Below, piece by piece: positions 1 to 11,070 of a stretch of DNA of 64,000 nt. The notes under the pieces were generated by a model that had not been told where the DNA came from, made no database searches, and saw nothing but the letters and a program-made list of their open reading frames with translations. The stretch comes from Amaranthus tricolor (taxonomy: Eukaryota; Streptophyta; Magnoliopsida; Caryophyllales; Amaranthaceae). The translations under genes and the position numbers were made by a program. The stretch is from positions 12,174,075 to 12,238,074 of the forward strand of contig NC_080056.1 of assembly GCF_026212465.1 (NCBI RefSeq), read 5' to 3'. Numbering within the stretch: position 1 is the first letter of the stretch; every line of letters begins with the position of its first letter.

Positions 1-1560
1 ACTGTGGTCTTAGACCAAACGAACATAATCGAATAATGGGGTGCAAATCTGCCAAGCAGATTTTGGACCTGCAGGCTGTTACCCACGAAGGAACAAGTGA
101 AGTAAAACGATCCAAGATAGACTTGTTGATGTCTAAGTATGAAAGGTTTGTTATAGAACCAAGAGAAAGCATCCAAGAGATGTTTACAAGGTTCACTAAC
201 ATCACAAACGAACTTATCTCTCTTGGAAGAATAATTTCCACCAATGAACAAGTAAGGAAAATCCTAAGGAGCCTCCCTCAAGATGAACGCTGGAGAGCCA
301 AGGTTACTACCATCCATGAGTCTAAATTTACAAAATTTAATCTCGAAGAGTTGGCTGGTTCCCTAATGACACACGAATTGCATCTGGGAACAACAGACAG
401 TTCCAAAAACAAGGGACTGGCCCTGGCAGCAACAGATCAGGATGAATCAGAATGCGATGAGGAAGAGGCTGCAATGCTGGTACGAAAATTCAAGAAGTTC
501 TTCAGGAACATCAGGTATTCCAATCAAAGAAACAACAAGGAAAGAAGAACAACCAATACAAAATCAAACCTTGAATGCCACAAATGTGGAAGTACCGAGC
601 ACTTCATCAAGGACTGCCCAATGTGGAAAAATGAAAAAGGCAAGGGATTCAGAAAAATCGCAAAGCAAAGGAAACTTTAACAAAATCGACTTTCGTAAAG
701 CCATGATTGTGCATGGGGAGAATCTAAAAGTGATGCTGAGACTGAAAACCCCGAAGAGGAAAAAACAGCAAACTTATGTCTCATGGCCACGCACGAAAGC
801 AAGGATGAGAAATCCAAATGAAAGCAAGTAAATACTTCTAACTCATTTTCTGTCCATCCATCCAAATTAAGTAGAAATAAATTAATAGAGTTGCTTACGG
901 AGACACAAGTTAAACTAGGAAAATGTAATGATAAGTGTCTCCAATTAGAAAGGGAACTCAAGATAAGTAAAGACCATATTTCCTACATAAACACCTTTAG
1001 ATCTGATGTCCAAAACAGATTTTTCAGTTTGTTGGACCAAAATACAATTCTAAAGGAAAATATGGAAAGAGTTAAAAAGGAAAATGTTATTCTTAATGTT
1101 GAGTTAACGCAATACAAATTATTAGTCTTGAATAGGGAATTAAATGATGCATCTATTAAAGATTTGTGTACTGATTTTCAAAATTTGAAAATAAATCTAG
1201 AATCCAACTGAACTAACAATGATAAGAAAGAGCTTGAATTAGATTCAAGAAAAAAAGGAAAAATTAAAATTACTCCCAAATGGATTCAAGATGCCAAAAG
1301 TAAAAATTCAAAAGGCCTAGATTACTTTAAGATTAACAAGAAGAAAAAGGTCTATATTGATCTCCCAAGTGACGGAATCTGTTCCTTTTGCGAAAAAACT
1401 GGTCATCTAAAAGACCAGTGTACCAAAAGGGAACAGCACACTGTCTCCAACAAAAACTATGCGATAACATTTGGATTAAGAAACTTGATTCATAAATCGA
1501 CAAGGAACCCAAGAAAGCCTGGGTTCCTATTAGTAACAATTGATTTTTTATACAGGTCCA
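1..1560 (+). pseudogene. gag: gag of SIRE-type copia element, broken, 5' end outside window
   Basis: The reading frame is open from the window edge through the ATG at 36 to a stop at 678-680, so the true start is upstream. The product is the nucleocapsid/capsid polyprotein that packages element RNA. A CCHC zinc knuckle (CHKCGSTEHFIKDC) is encoded near 577-620. Coding resemblance continues in another frame: a Lys/Glu-rich, coiled-coil-like stretch at 891-1211 and a second knuckle (CSFCEKTGHLKDQC) near 1379-1420. Two knuckles and a long gag are usual for this lineage. The frame change near 670-690 and the stop after 1208 break it. Confidence 0.8.
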
Positions 1561-1561
1561 A

Positions 1562-2852
1562 GTGAGGGGGAACAACTCATGGTATCTCGACAGTGGGTGT
1601 TCCAAGCACATGACAGGTGATAAATCAAAATTTCTCTCATTGAAAACCTATGAAGGGGGAACTGTGACTTTCGGTGACAACATGAAGGGTGAAACATCGC
1701 CAAAGGAAAAGTTGGAAGGTCAAGTTCCCATGCAATCGATAATGTATTTTTAGTCGAGAATTTAAAACATAACTTACTTAGCATTTCTCAATTCTGTGAC
1801 AAAGGTCACTCTGTAAACTTTACTTCTGAAAAGTGCATTATTTCTAGGAGTGACACAGGAGACACTGTTCTCGAAGGAATCCGAAAAGGGAACACTTATG
1901 TTGTGTACCTCGACACTGTTCCCAAATCCATTCTAACGTGTCTCAGTGTTGTAGAAGACGACCCACTCCTTTGGCATAAACGTTTAGGTCATGCAAGCTT
2001 TTCTTTGATTAATACTTTAAGATCAAAAGACCTAGTAAGAGGATTGCCATCAATAAAATTGCTAAAGGATGATATTTGTGATCCTTGTACCAAAGGAAAA
2101 CAAGTAAGGTCGTCCTTTAAACCAAAGAATGTAGTGACCACCACTAAAATGCTTGAATTAATACATATGGATCTATGTGGGCCTATGAGGATACAAAGCC
2201 GTAGTGGCAAAAGATATGTGTTTGTTATTGTTGATGATTATAGTAGATTTACATGGACTTTATTTTTAGTAAGCAAAGTAAGCTTTTAATGAGTTTGTTT
2301 CTTTCGCTAAAAAATACAAAATCTACTAATAATCAACTTATTCACATAAGGTCAGATCATGGTAAAGAATTTGAAAATTCAAGCTTTATGAATTACTGCA
2401 ATGAACATGGAATAAGTCATAATTTTTCAGCTCCAAGAACACCACAACAAAATGGTGTGGTAGAATGAAAAAATAGAACATTAGAGGAAATGGCTAGAAC
2501 CATGTTAATTGCTAGTGGTCTTCCTAGAAATTTTTGGGCCGAAGCTGTTAATACTACATGCTATATTTTAAATTGAGTATTAATAAGCCCAATCACTTCT
2601 AAGACACCCTATGAATTGCTTAAAGGTGTAAAACCAAATATTTCCTATTTTCGTGTGTTTGGATGTAAATGCTTTGTTCACGTTAATGGAAAACGAAATA
2701 TAGGAAAATTTGATGAAAGAAGTGATGAAGCAGTGTTTTTTGGTTATTCATCTCACAGTAAAGTCTATAGAGTTTACAACGAAAGAACAATGTGCGTAGA
2801 AGAATCCGTTTACATTATTTTTGATGAAACTAACTTTGTGACAAGTGAATAG
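1562..2852 (+). pseudogene. pol: Copia protease and integrase, broken
   Basis: The protease active site is visible as YLDSGCSKHMTG near 1582-1620 (Asp-Ser-Gly). Integrase follows. Its HHCC finger shows as WHKRLGHAS and CDPC at 1970-2090. The first catalytic Asp is in HMDLCGPM near 2165, the second in RSDHGKEF near 2352, and the Glu in NGVVE at 2450-2465. The frame slips around 2250-2290. A TGA at 2466-2468 directly follows the catalytic Glu, where related elements have Arg, and another stop ends the piece at 2850-2852. The integrase C-terminal region (FGCKCFVHVNGK...) is at 2616-2852. All catalytic residues are present in the DNA but no single frame covers them. Confidence 0.85.
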
Positions 2853-3302
2853 GATACAAAAGATTTTAAAATAGGTCTTGCAAATTTGAAAGATGATGAA
2901 GATGGATTGAAAAAGCAAGATCGAGGAACAGTACGAGAACAGCCTATTCAAGAAGATGCAGAAAGGTCTGATCAAGATCAGGAACTGCCAGTACATCAGG
3001 ACCAGCAGACTGTTCCCAATCCAGCTGTTCCCACAAACGAGTAAGTTGATCTAGTAAAAACTGAACATAATAACAATCAAGCGAATGACCCAGAGCATAC
3101 TACTGTTCCCACAAGAGAATTTGTGCCCAAACCTTGGAGATATCAACAATGTCATCCTCTTGATTTGATAGTCAGTGATTTGAATAAGGGAACACAAACC
3201 AGATCCCAAATGAGAAACTTTTTTGCACACTTTGCGTTCCTATCATCACTTGAACCAAAAAATCACGAAGAAGCTCTAAAAGATTCCGAATGAATCGTAG
3301 CC

Positions 3303-4778
3303 ATGCAAGATGAATTGAATGAATTTGAAAGAAATAAAGTATGGCATTTAGAACCCAAACCAAAACACAAAAAAGTGATTGGATTAAAATGGGTATTTCG
3401 GAACAAATTAGATAAGCATGGAATTATTGTAAGAAACAAAGCAAGGCTCGTGGTTAAAGGGTACAATCAACAAGAAGAAAGTGATTATACCGAGACATTT
3501 TCTCCGGTAGCGAGGTTAGAGGCTATTAGAATTTTAATTTCTTTTGCTGCATTTATGAACTTTAAATTATATCAAATGGATGTGAAAAGTGCTTTCTTGA
3601 ATGGTTTTCTTGATGAAGAAGTTTTTGTTGAACAACCCCCAGGCTTTGAAAATACCTCTTGTCTTGATCATGTCTACAAGCTTGATAAAGCTCTTTATGG
3701 CTTAAAACCAGCTCCTAGGCAATGGTATGAAAGACTATCAATGTTCTTGATAAAAAATAACTTTGTTAGAGGTAAAATCGACAAAACCTTATTCTTTAAG
3801 AATAAAGGTTCTGATATTTTAGTTGTTCAAATTTATGTTGATGATATTATTTTTGGTGCCACAAATGAATTGTTGTGTAAAGAATTTGCTAACCTAATGA
3901 GCACAGAAGTTGAAATGAGTATGATGGGAGAATTAAATTTCTTCCTTGGTTTGCAAATTAAACAAACAGCAAATGGAATCTTTATTCACCAACAAAAATA
4001 TATAAAAGAATTTCTCAAGAAATATGGCTTGAATAATGCTAAAACTAACCATACACCTATGGCTACAAATGTTAGATTAGATGAAGATTTAAATGGTACA
4101 GATGCTGATCAAACTATGTATCGAAGCATGTTTGGCTCTTTATTATATCTAACTGCAAGTAGACCCGATATTTCTTTTAGTGTTGGTTTATGTGCTAGAT
4201 TTCAGTCAAACCCTAAAGAATCACATCACACAGCAGTGAAAAGAATTCTGAGATACTTGAAGGGAACAGATGACTTGTCCCTATTTTACCCTAAAAGTGA
4301 TGTCTATGACTTGAAAGGTTTTAGTGATGCAGATTATGCAGGAGATCTTGTAAACAGGAAAAGCACTTCAGGAATAGTACAATTTCTTGGCACATGTTTA
4401 GTATCATGGTATTTCAAGAAACAAAACACCGTTGCACTATCCACTACTGAAGCATAATATGTGGCAGCAGCAGCTTGCTGTTCCCAAATGCTTTGGATAA
4501 AACAACAGCTAAGAGATTTTGGTATTAAGTTTGAATGTGTTCCTATTTATTGTGATAATACCAGTACCATTAGTATATCCAAAGATCCAGTGCATCACTC
4601 TAGAGTAAAACATATCCATATAAGAAATCATTTTCTCAAGGACAATGTTGAAAATAAAAATATTATCGTCAAACATGTAAATACTAACGAGCAAATAGCT
4701 GATATCATGACAAAACCACTTCCAAGGGAACAACACGAAAAAATGAGATTAGAACTTGGCATGATTAAGCTACATTAA
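3303..4778 (+). pseudogene. pol: Copia reverse transcriptase and RNase H, one internal stop
   Basis: RT runs from 3303 to about 4200: [15 protein letters not shown], then [13 protein letters not shown], then the catalytic YVDDIIFG near 3833-3856. RNase H follows with SDADYAGD near 4324-4345 and the ALSTTEA motif. A TAA at 4455-4457 replaces the Glu codon of the usual TTEAEY motif. The frame then resumes unchanged to 4778 (AAAACCSQMLWIKQQL). Apart from this nonsense codon the 1.47-kb block is uninterrupted, so decay is modest here compared with the integrase segment. Confidence 0.88.
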
Positions 4779-5276
4779 AGTATGTGACAAGCATGCTCCT
4801 CTAAGGTAAAATGAAAATCGAAAAGGTCATATCATCCACAAAAATCTTGATTGAAAAATCAATTATTGAAAGGATCAGGTACGTAGTTATTTAAAAGTAC
4901 ATGCTGTGAATGCTCTCATGTTTGCATGTTTAAATTGATCAGACAAACGAAGCATAAATTTTCTATTTATTTTATACTCATACAAAATATTTCACATTTT
5001 CAATTTCTATATTTTTCTATTCCAGCAATTTCTTTTAATAGATGGTTTACGCAAATTATTAATTAACGATTCCATGAACCTACCGTCTCAAATATATTGT
5101 GTACACATGCAAAATTAATTAATGTGTAATACAAACCATTGTGGAACCGTCACCTCATATTCATTATAAACACTCCCTCACGTCACAAACCCCTCACTTC
5201 ATCACTCCAACTTTAAGCAAACCGCAAATCTCTCACACTCAATCACGCTTCATCTTCTTCAACCCAGAAACTAATC

Positions 5277-6959
5277 ATGAAATCCCAAAAATCCACTTCA
5301 AGCAAAAGACAATCCAACAAAACACCGAAAGTAACCCAGCCAAAACCATTGAAGGTGGTTCATCCATCACCTCAGATTGCTGCACATCCGTCATCATCTC
5401 AAGAACAATCGGGTACTCCAAGTGCATCCACGATGCATGTGAGTAGCAAGAGACCTATCGACACTACAGTTGAAAAATCATTGTCAAAATCCGCTAAAAG
5501 GGTAAAGAATGTTGATCCCAACAGCGTAGAGGAAGTTTCAAAAGAAATGATTGTGGGTTTCGGTCTGGACAAATACTGGTATGAATCCACTCCCTTTCCT
5601 CAACTCCACGCAATTTTACAAAATCAGTACTGGGAAACTTTAATGGCTGACTACTGTTGTAACCCCATTTACCCTAATCTAATGCGAGAATTTATACAAA
5701 ATTTTTCGATTGACAATGGTGTTTGTTCAAGTGTAGTCAAGAAAACAAAAATAGAATTTAACAGCCTGATGTTAGGAGAATGGTTCGGAGTGCCTAATGT
5801 TGGCTTTGACACTTATTACGTTGGGTCGAAAATCGTTTTTTCTGGTATTAACGAGAAAACTATGTTGAAGTTTTTAGGGATTCAGGAGAAGAAAGGAAAA
5901 ATTAGTCACAATGTGTTGTCACCACTACACAAATTGCTTTACAACATCGCACATAGATTTATCCTACCTCGCAACTCTAAGCGTAGTGAGGTAAATTTAC
6001 GTGATGCTACATTAATTTATTGTTTGGCAAATTACATTAAGATTAATTTTCCCTCTTTGATGATCTCTCATTTAAGCGATTGTATTGTGAAGAAGTATAT
6101 TGTTGGATATGGAGGTTTGTTGACCTGGATTTTTAGAAAGTTTGGTGTTCCTCTTGATGGTCTGCATTTTCCTACGGGTCCTAATAATAAAATTGGTGCA
6201 AAGTGTTTGAACAATTTGCACTTGAAATTAAATGATAATGGGATCTTTGAGAATGCTACTGAACAAGTTGATACCAATTCTGACAAAGAAGAGGAAACAC
6301 AGAAAGCTGAGGAGGAAAAGAAGGAACAGGAGGAGGAGGTATTTGAAAAAGAGGATCAGGAGACTGTTCCCTCTGCCACTAAGAAGGCAGAAGGTTGTTC
6401 TACAAGGGAACAGGGGGAAGTACCTAGTAAGGGGGAAGCTGTGAGAGAAGATGGAGATGTGGAGGAAGATAATGAGGAAAATAATGCCAGTGATGGGGAG
6501 GTCTCAGTGCCGGATAAGAAGCAACCCAGTGCAACACCTAGAAAAAGTAGAAGGCTAGCCTCTAAAGGGAAAAGACCAGTTGTGATTCTAGATGATGACT
6601 CTGCATCACACAACACTACCAATGATAAACCTCCCTCACCAAAACCAACCACACCGCCATACCATCAATTTCCATCACCACCACCATCACCTATACCATC
6701 TTCACCACCACCAGTTACTACTCAAACTTCACCCAACCATGGTTTTGATCACATCATTGTTCCCACAGCTCCTTTATTTTCTATTCTCCTAAAGCTTTAC
6801 GATTTGCATTCTCGTTTCTTTGCATTTCAGGATGAGATTCGTGTCTCTTTGGCCTCACTTACTGATCAAATGACCCAGATGGAAGCCCGTCTTAGTGCTA
6901 AACTTGATACGGTTGAGGTGCAGACCGAATACATTGTTGAAGAAGAGACTGCACCATGA
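5277..6959 (+). CDS. Extra 3' ORF of SIRE-type element (plant transposon-type protein), intact
   Basis: This uninterrupted 560-codon ORF lies between RNase H and the 3' LTR, where SIRE-type elements carry an additional ORF, sometimes called env-like. I see no convincing signal peptide or fusion peptide and do not claim envelope function. The N-terminal ~80 residues are basic and Ser/Pro-rich. Residues ~85-320 form a globular region of the kind annotated as putative plant transposon protein. Residues ~320-410 are Glu/Lys-rich, followed by a basic patch (RKSRRLASKGKRP), a Pro-rich linker with many PPSP/SPPP motifs, and a C-terminal amphipathic stretch that could be a coiled coil. Its integrity beside a broken pol is notable. 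Family assignment is by position and composition. Confidence 0.75.
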   Translation: MKSQKSTSSKRQSNKTPKVTQPKPLKVVHPSPQIAAHPSSSQEQSGTPSASTMHVSSKRPIDTTVEKSLSKSAKRVKNVDPNSVEEVSKEMIVGFGLDKYWYESTPFPQLHAILQNQYWETLMADYCCNPIYPNLMREFIQNFSIDNGVCSSVVKKTKIEFNSLMLGEWFGVPNVGFDTYYVGSKIVFSGINEKTMLKFLGIQEKKGKISHNVLSPLHKLLYNIAHRFILPRNSKRSEVNLRDATLIYCLANYIKINFPSLMISHLSDCIVKKYIVGYGGLLTWIFRKFGVPLDGLHFPTGPNNKIGAKCLNNLHLKLNDNGIFENATEQVDTNSDKEEETQKAEEEKKEQEEEVFEKEDQETVPSATKKAEGCSTREQGEVPSKGEAVREDGDVEEDNEENNASDGEVSVPDKKQPSATPRKSRRLASKGKRPVVILDDDSASHNTTNDKPPSPKPTTPPYHQFPSPPPSPIPSSPPPVTTQTSPNHGFDHIIVPTAPLFSILLKLYDLHSRFFAFQDEIRVSLASLTDQMTQMEARLSAKLDTVEVQTEYIVEEETAP

Positions 6960-7941
6960 TCCCTCCTCCTGCTGTATTTTAACATCTTAACTGTATTAAC
7001 CATATGTTTCTCAACTATTCAAACAATATGTTTCTAATTTCTTTTCTTGTACCAGCTGGGGTACACATTTTGTAATTTGTTATTTTGCTGAACATCTTAC
7101 TTTCTTTCTTTTATGCTGATCAACATCTGAGATATTTTAACATTGTATATCTTGCTTGCATCTCTTGGTATTTGCTTTTGATTGCTGCATCTTAATTCTC
7201 TCTTTGACTATATCTATATGATTAGTGCTATGGTTTGATTATCCTACTTCTTTTTGATTGATGTCAAAAGGGGGAATATTTGGCACAAACTTAAAGAAAG
7301 CTTGAGTATGTATGTATGCTTGGTTTACATCAGTATCTGTTTTACCTTAGGATTGTGGATATGCTTTGATGAAATATGCTCTGATGAATGCTAGAGTATA
7401 TGCTTTGATGATTGTGATGAATATCTGATTGTTATATGTATGTTCTGAATAAATTAAGCTCTGATTAGTAATGAATTAGTTGCGCTGACTATTGAAACTT
7501 TGATTTATTTTTAACTCTGATCATTCAAGTCAGTAAGTCAATTAATCTATTAGTTGCTATTAGTTGTTTGCTTTGATATTACTCTGTATTATCATTTTGA
7601 TTACTTATGCTCTAATTTTTATTATTATATGAGTGCTTTAATAACTTAGTAATATGATAAAGTTCTGATTATGCTTAGACTAAAAATCTTTGTAAGCTAT
7701 GTTATTTTAGATTTATTTGAAGTCTTAAGCAATAAACTACTTCTAATGCTTTGATTATGCTTAGGATATTTTAAATAATTCTAAATTGTTAGAGTAATCT
7801 TTTTTTGATATATGCTTGGTAAATTATATTGTAACAAGTTAATTTACTAAGTTATGTAGAGTTGATTTAATCTCTGATATGCTCTATAATTTTGATTTTA
7901 CTCTATTCTATTTAAGTTTGTTTAAAAAGTTTGTCATCATC
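6960..7941 (+). other. AT-rich untranslated spacer of SIRE-type element with an upstream purine tract
   Basis: No ORF. A polypurine tract (AAAAGGGGGAA, 7265-7275) lies about 680 bp upstream of the tract that adjoins the LTR. Between about 7360 and 7930 the sequence is full of degenerate short repeats of the form GCTYTGAT, suggesting an old amplified motif. The tract at 7265 may be a second plus-strand priming site or a relic of an earlier LTR boundary. Confidence 0.5.
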
Positions 7942-7984
7942 AAAAAGAGGGAATTTATTGGACCTCTTGGGTTTTGATGATGAC
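7933..7984 (+). promoter_or_regulatory. Polypurine tract and LTR junction inside a 13-bp inverted repeat
   Basis: The purine tract AAAAAGAGGGAA (7942-7953) directly precedes the 3' LTR and is the expected primer for plus-strand DNA synthesis. Perfect inverted repeats GTCATCATCAAAA (7933-7945) and TTTTGATGATGAC (7972-7984) flank the junction, with AGAGG/CCTCT pairing nested inside. The element RNA could fold so that the tract and LTR start lie in one hairpin. Confidence 0.7.
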
Positions 7985-9461
7985 TACACTTTATATAAAC
8001 GAATGTATTTTTAGAGATTGTTTGCAGGTCAATATTCGGTCGTGATTAAAATCGTTGATGGTACCTATGACTTGGTCTATGAACATGTACTCGTCAAAGG
8101 AATCCAAAGAAGTTTGAAGAAGTATATCGCTTAGGATGCCAAATGTAGACAGGAGGTCTACTGTTCCAAAGTTTGATGATCTAACACTGCTGTAATTTGG
8201 AGACTGTATATTGTTCCCATATTGAAGTCAAAATAATACGTCCGCTGAAATTCTGATTATAATTATATTTTCTATTTTTAGTTGATGTATTAATTAAAAT
8301 TAATTTCTTTCATTAATTAATTATTAAAGTTAATTGGCAAAATATTTTCCAAAAATAGTTGACGTATGTTTTCTAAAACTCTTTTTATAAGCCTTTATTT
8401 TAGGGTCTGTATTTAGTGAATAACCACATTGACTAAATATAGGAAAAGGGTACAACAGCTGATTTTAAGGGATCCTTAGTTATTATTTGAATAATCATCC
8501 CTAATATTAGTAAATAGGTAACCGTTCCTATTATTAGCTAAGCATAACCGTGCCTAAGATTAGTAAAAGGTACAGCAGCTGAAAATAGGAAAAAGTGAAC
8601 TGTGTAACCAGCCTGCCTATTTTTAGTAAAAAGGGGAACAATAACCGACTCGCCTATAGTTAGTAAAAGAAAACGGTAGCTAATATTAAGGAAACCGTGA
8701 CTTTGATTTAATTAAATGTACACCTATTTTTCCTTGGGATTAAGGCAATAACCGTAGATTGACCTTACAAATTGAGATCCATTTTATTATCCTTATTATT
8801 TGGGATAAGGGAATAGTGGGTAGTTACCTCCTTTTTATTAGGGAAATTGATCCTATAAATAGAGGTTTTCGGCTGTTCCTAAATATATGCCTTCGTATGT
8901 GCTTTTGATTTCATACGTGATTTTTGGAAAATCAACAAGTAATATTTTGTTCTAAAAATTGCCAATAACCTTACATATTTTCTTGTGCAACTTATTGATT
9001 TTATTTTTAGAGAATTTTATCCTTTGTGTAAGGGTTTTTGAGAAAGTAATTGTAACTAGACTTGGGTGAGTCTAGGGGAGGATTGGATAGCTTCTAGTGA
9101 AGCTTGTGAAGAGATTAGCTTTTAGTGAAGCTAAGAGAGTTGCTTTGAGTGAAGCAATTAGAAAGAGAAGTTGGCCTAGTTGATGCGCTTCGAGTGAAGC
9201 AAGGTGTTTAATGTAATTGTAACGAGTTGACTTAAACATAGTGAAGTGTTTAGAAATCCCGTGGGGTTGTGGTTTTTCCTTCTATTTAGGCCTAGAAGGT
9301 TTTCACATAAAAATCGTGTTGTCTCTTTCATTATTTCGCTCTAAGTTTAAGTTTTATTTCATTTATCTAATTCCGCAAAAACAGGGCAAAAACGCTTAAA
9401 CTTGTAACAACAACAATTCACCCCCCCCCCCCCCCTCTTGTTGTTGTTCCTATCTCTAACA
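7956..9461 (+). repeat. 3' LTR of SIRE-type copia element
   Basis: It begins TATTGGACCTC (the canonical start would be TG; the G appears mutated to A) right after the purine tract and ends CTAACA at 9461. Support for the boundaries comes from a reverse-strand partial copy at 45369-46450, which ends at the same terminal sequence. A run of 15 C lies at 9421-9435 close to the end. Four short hairpin motifs of the type GCTT-N5-GAAGC occupy 9090-9200. Its length of about 1.5 kb is typical of SIRE-type LTRs. Confidence 0.85.
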
Positions 9462-9685
9462 CAATCTACAAAACGTAATTCAATATATTTTGGACTTAAA
9501 TTATTTATCAATTGACCATTTAATATCTAATATGATTTTGGACCTACTTAAACAACTAAATATAATTACTTAATTTATTTGTTTAATTTAATATGTGTTT
9601 TGAATTATCATCAATTAAAGGAGTTGAGTCCTCATTTTTTTATTTTGCAAGTCAAATTAGTGCAAGAAGCATAAGGATATAGTTT
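9462..9685. other. Short AT-rich spacer between SIRE-type LTR and gypsy remnant
   Basis: AT-rich sequence with no ORF, repeat or RNA gene that I recognise. It may be the 5' leader of the gypsy element or the sequence into which the SIRE-type element inserted. Confidence 0.4.
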
Positions 9686-10931
9686 ATGAAATTAAGAGAA
9701 GGAAAGGCGATTGACGAAGAATCAGAAGAAGAAGAACTCATATTCTCACTTGAAGAATTTTTCAACTTTGCTACATCATCTGGTGAGATTGTCCCTAATT
9801 ACTTTAATATGGCTAATCAATATTTGAAGGAGCTTGAAGCTCCAACTTTTGATAATCAACCTTTATGCATTGTATTTCCTGAAATTACTACTCCTTTTAA
9901 ATTACATTCGAGATTTATTCAATTATTACCCGTATTTTATGGTTTACCCGGTGAAGATCTTCATCGTCACTTAAAAGAATTTCATTTTGTTTGTAGTCAA
10001 TGTAACCTAAAAATATAGAAGAGAATATAATTAAATTACAAGCTTATTCATTTAGTTTACAAGATTCAGCGAAGAATTGCTTGTATTATTTATCACTACT
10101 TAGAGTGACATACAATCATTATTCTTAGAAAAATATTTTCCAGCTTCTAAAGTTGCTTCCATAAGAAAAGAAATTTGTGGAATTTGTCAATTATTAGGTG
10201 AAACTTTATATGAAACTGGGAACGTTTTAAAAGATTATGTGCTATTCATCCTAATCATCAAATTCCCAAATAACTCTTAATTTAATATTTTTATGGACTT
10301 ATTCCTAATGAATGTGCTATGATAGATGTTGTTACTGGGGGGTGCTCTAGTGGATAAAACCCCTAAAGACACACAAAATTTCATACCTAATATGGATGGT
10401 AATACTCAATTATTTTTCACAAGACAAGAAAATGTTAAAAAAAAGTTGATATTAGTAATTATAGTTCAGTGGAGCAACAATTATCTACATTAACAAACAT
10501 AATTGATAAACTTGTTCAGAATAATTTAAATGCGCAAGTAAAATCATGTGGTATATGTTTAAATTGTGGGCATATGACTGATGCATGTGAAACTTTAAAG
10601 AAGATGAGCATGTTAATGCTCTTGGAGGATTTCCTGGACAACCACAAAGAAAATATAATCCATATTCAAAAACATATAATGAAGGATGGAAAAACCTCCC
10701 TAACTTTAGGTGGGGAACCAAAGTGTCAAACTGTTTAGTCAAAACACCCCTCCACCTTTTGGTCAAGCTTATAATCCACAACAATCTACACAAAATCAAT
10801 CTCAAGGCATGACCCTAGAAAATATGGTAGAATCTCTTGCTTCTAGTTCTTTAGATTTTCAAAAAGAGACTAAGTCTAGTAAACAAAAATTAGAAAATCA
10901 AGTAGGAAAATTCGGTAAGGATATAAAATAG
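9686..10931 (+). pseudogene. gag: Ty3/gypsy gag remnant (Athila/Tat-like)
   Basis: The ORF at 9686-10018 encodes a gag N-terminal half including PGEDLHRHLKEFHFVC, a pattern typical of Ty3/gypsy gag proteins of the Athila/Tat type. Decayed gag sequence continues through 10020-10930. CLNCGHMTDAC near 10555-10590 resembles a degenerate zinc knuckle. Pro/Gln/Asn-rich stretches such as PFGQAYNPQQSTQNQSQ follow. Stops and frame changes near 10017, 10440 and 10738 break it. The lineage call is moderate, from recalled motif resemblance only. Confidence 0.7.
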
Positions 10932-11070
10932 TTTATAAGTACAAATTAGTAATAAGTTATTATCCCAATCACTAAATCGTAGAGAATATATTAGTGTTAT
11001 AGTTTAAGAAGTGGGAAGGAACTTTCTGATGTTGCTAAAAAGTCCAATGATTTTGAAAAAGAATTAGTAG

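Larger units (their letters stand above)
1..9461 (+). mobile_element. SIRE/Maximus-type Ty1/copia retrotransposon, 3' portion
   Basis: The order of parts is gag with two CCHC knuckles, protease, integrase, RT, RNase H, an extra downstream ORF, a purine tract and a 3' LTR. Integrase before RT places it in Ty1/copia. A long extra ORF after RNase H and a LTR of about 1.5 kb are characteristic of the SIRE/Maximus lineage. The 5' LTR and the start of gag lie left of the window, so no target-site duplication can be checked. The pol region carries several stops and frame slips, so the copy is not autonomous. Confidence 0.9.

Noticed and set aside
5277..6959. Calling the SIRE-type extra ORF a true envelope protein
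   Set aside because: No signal peptide, fusion peptide or convincing membrane anchor is visible; composition suggests an internal protein.
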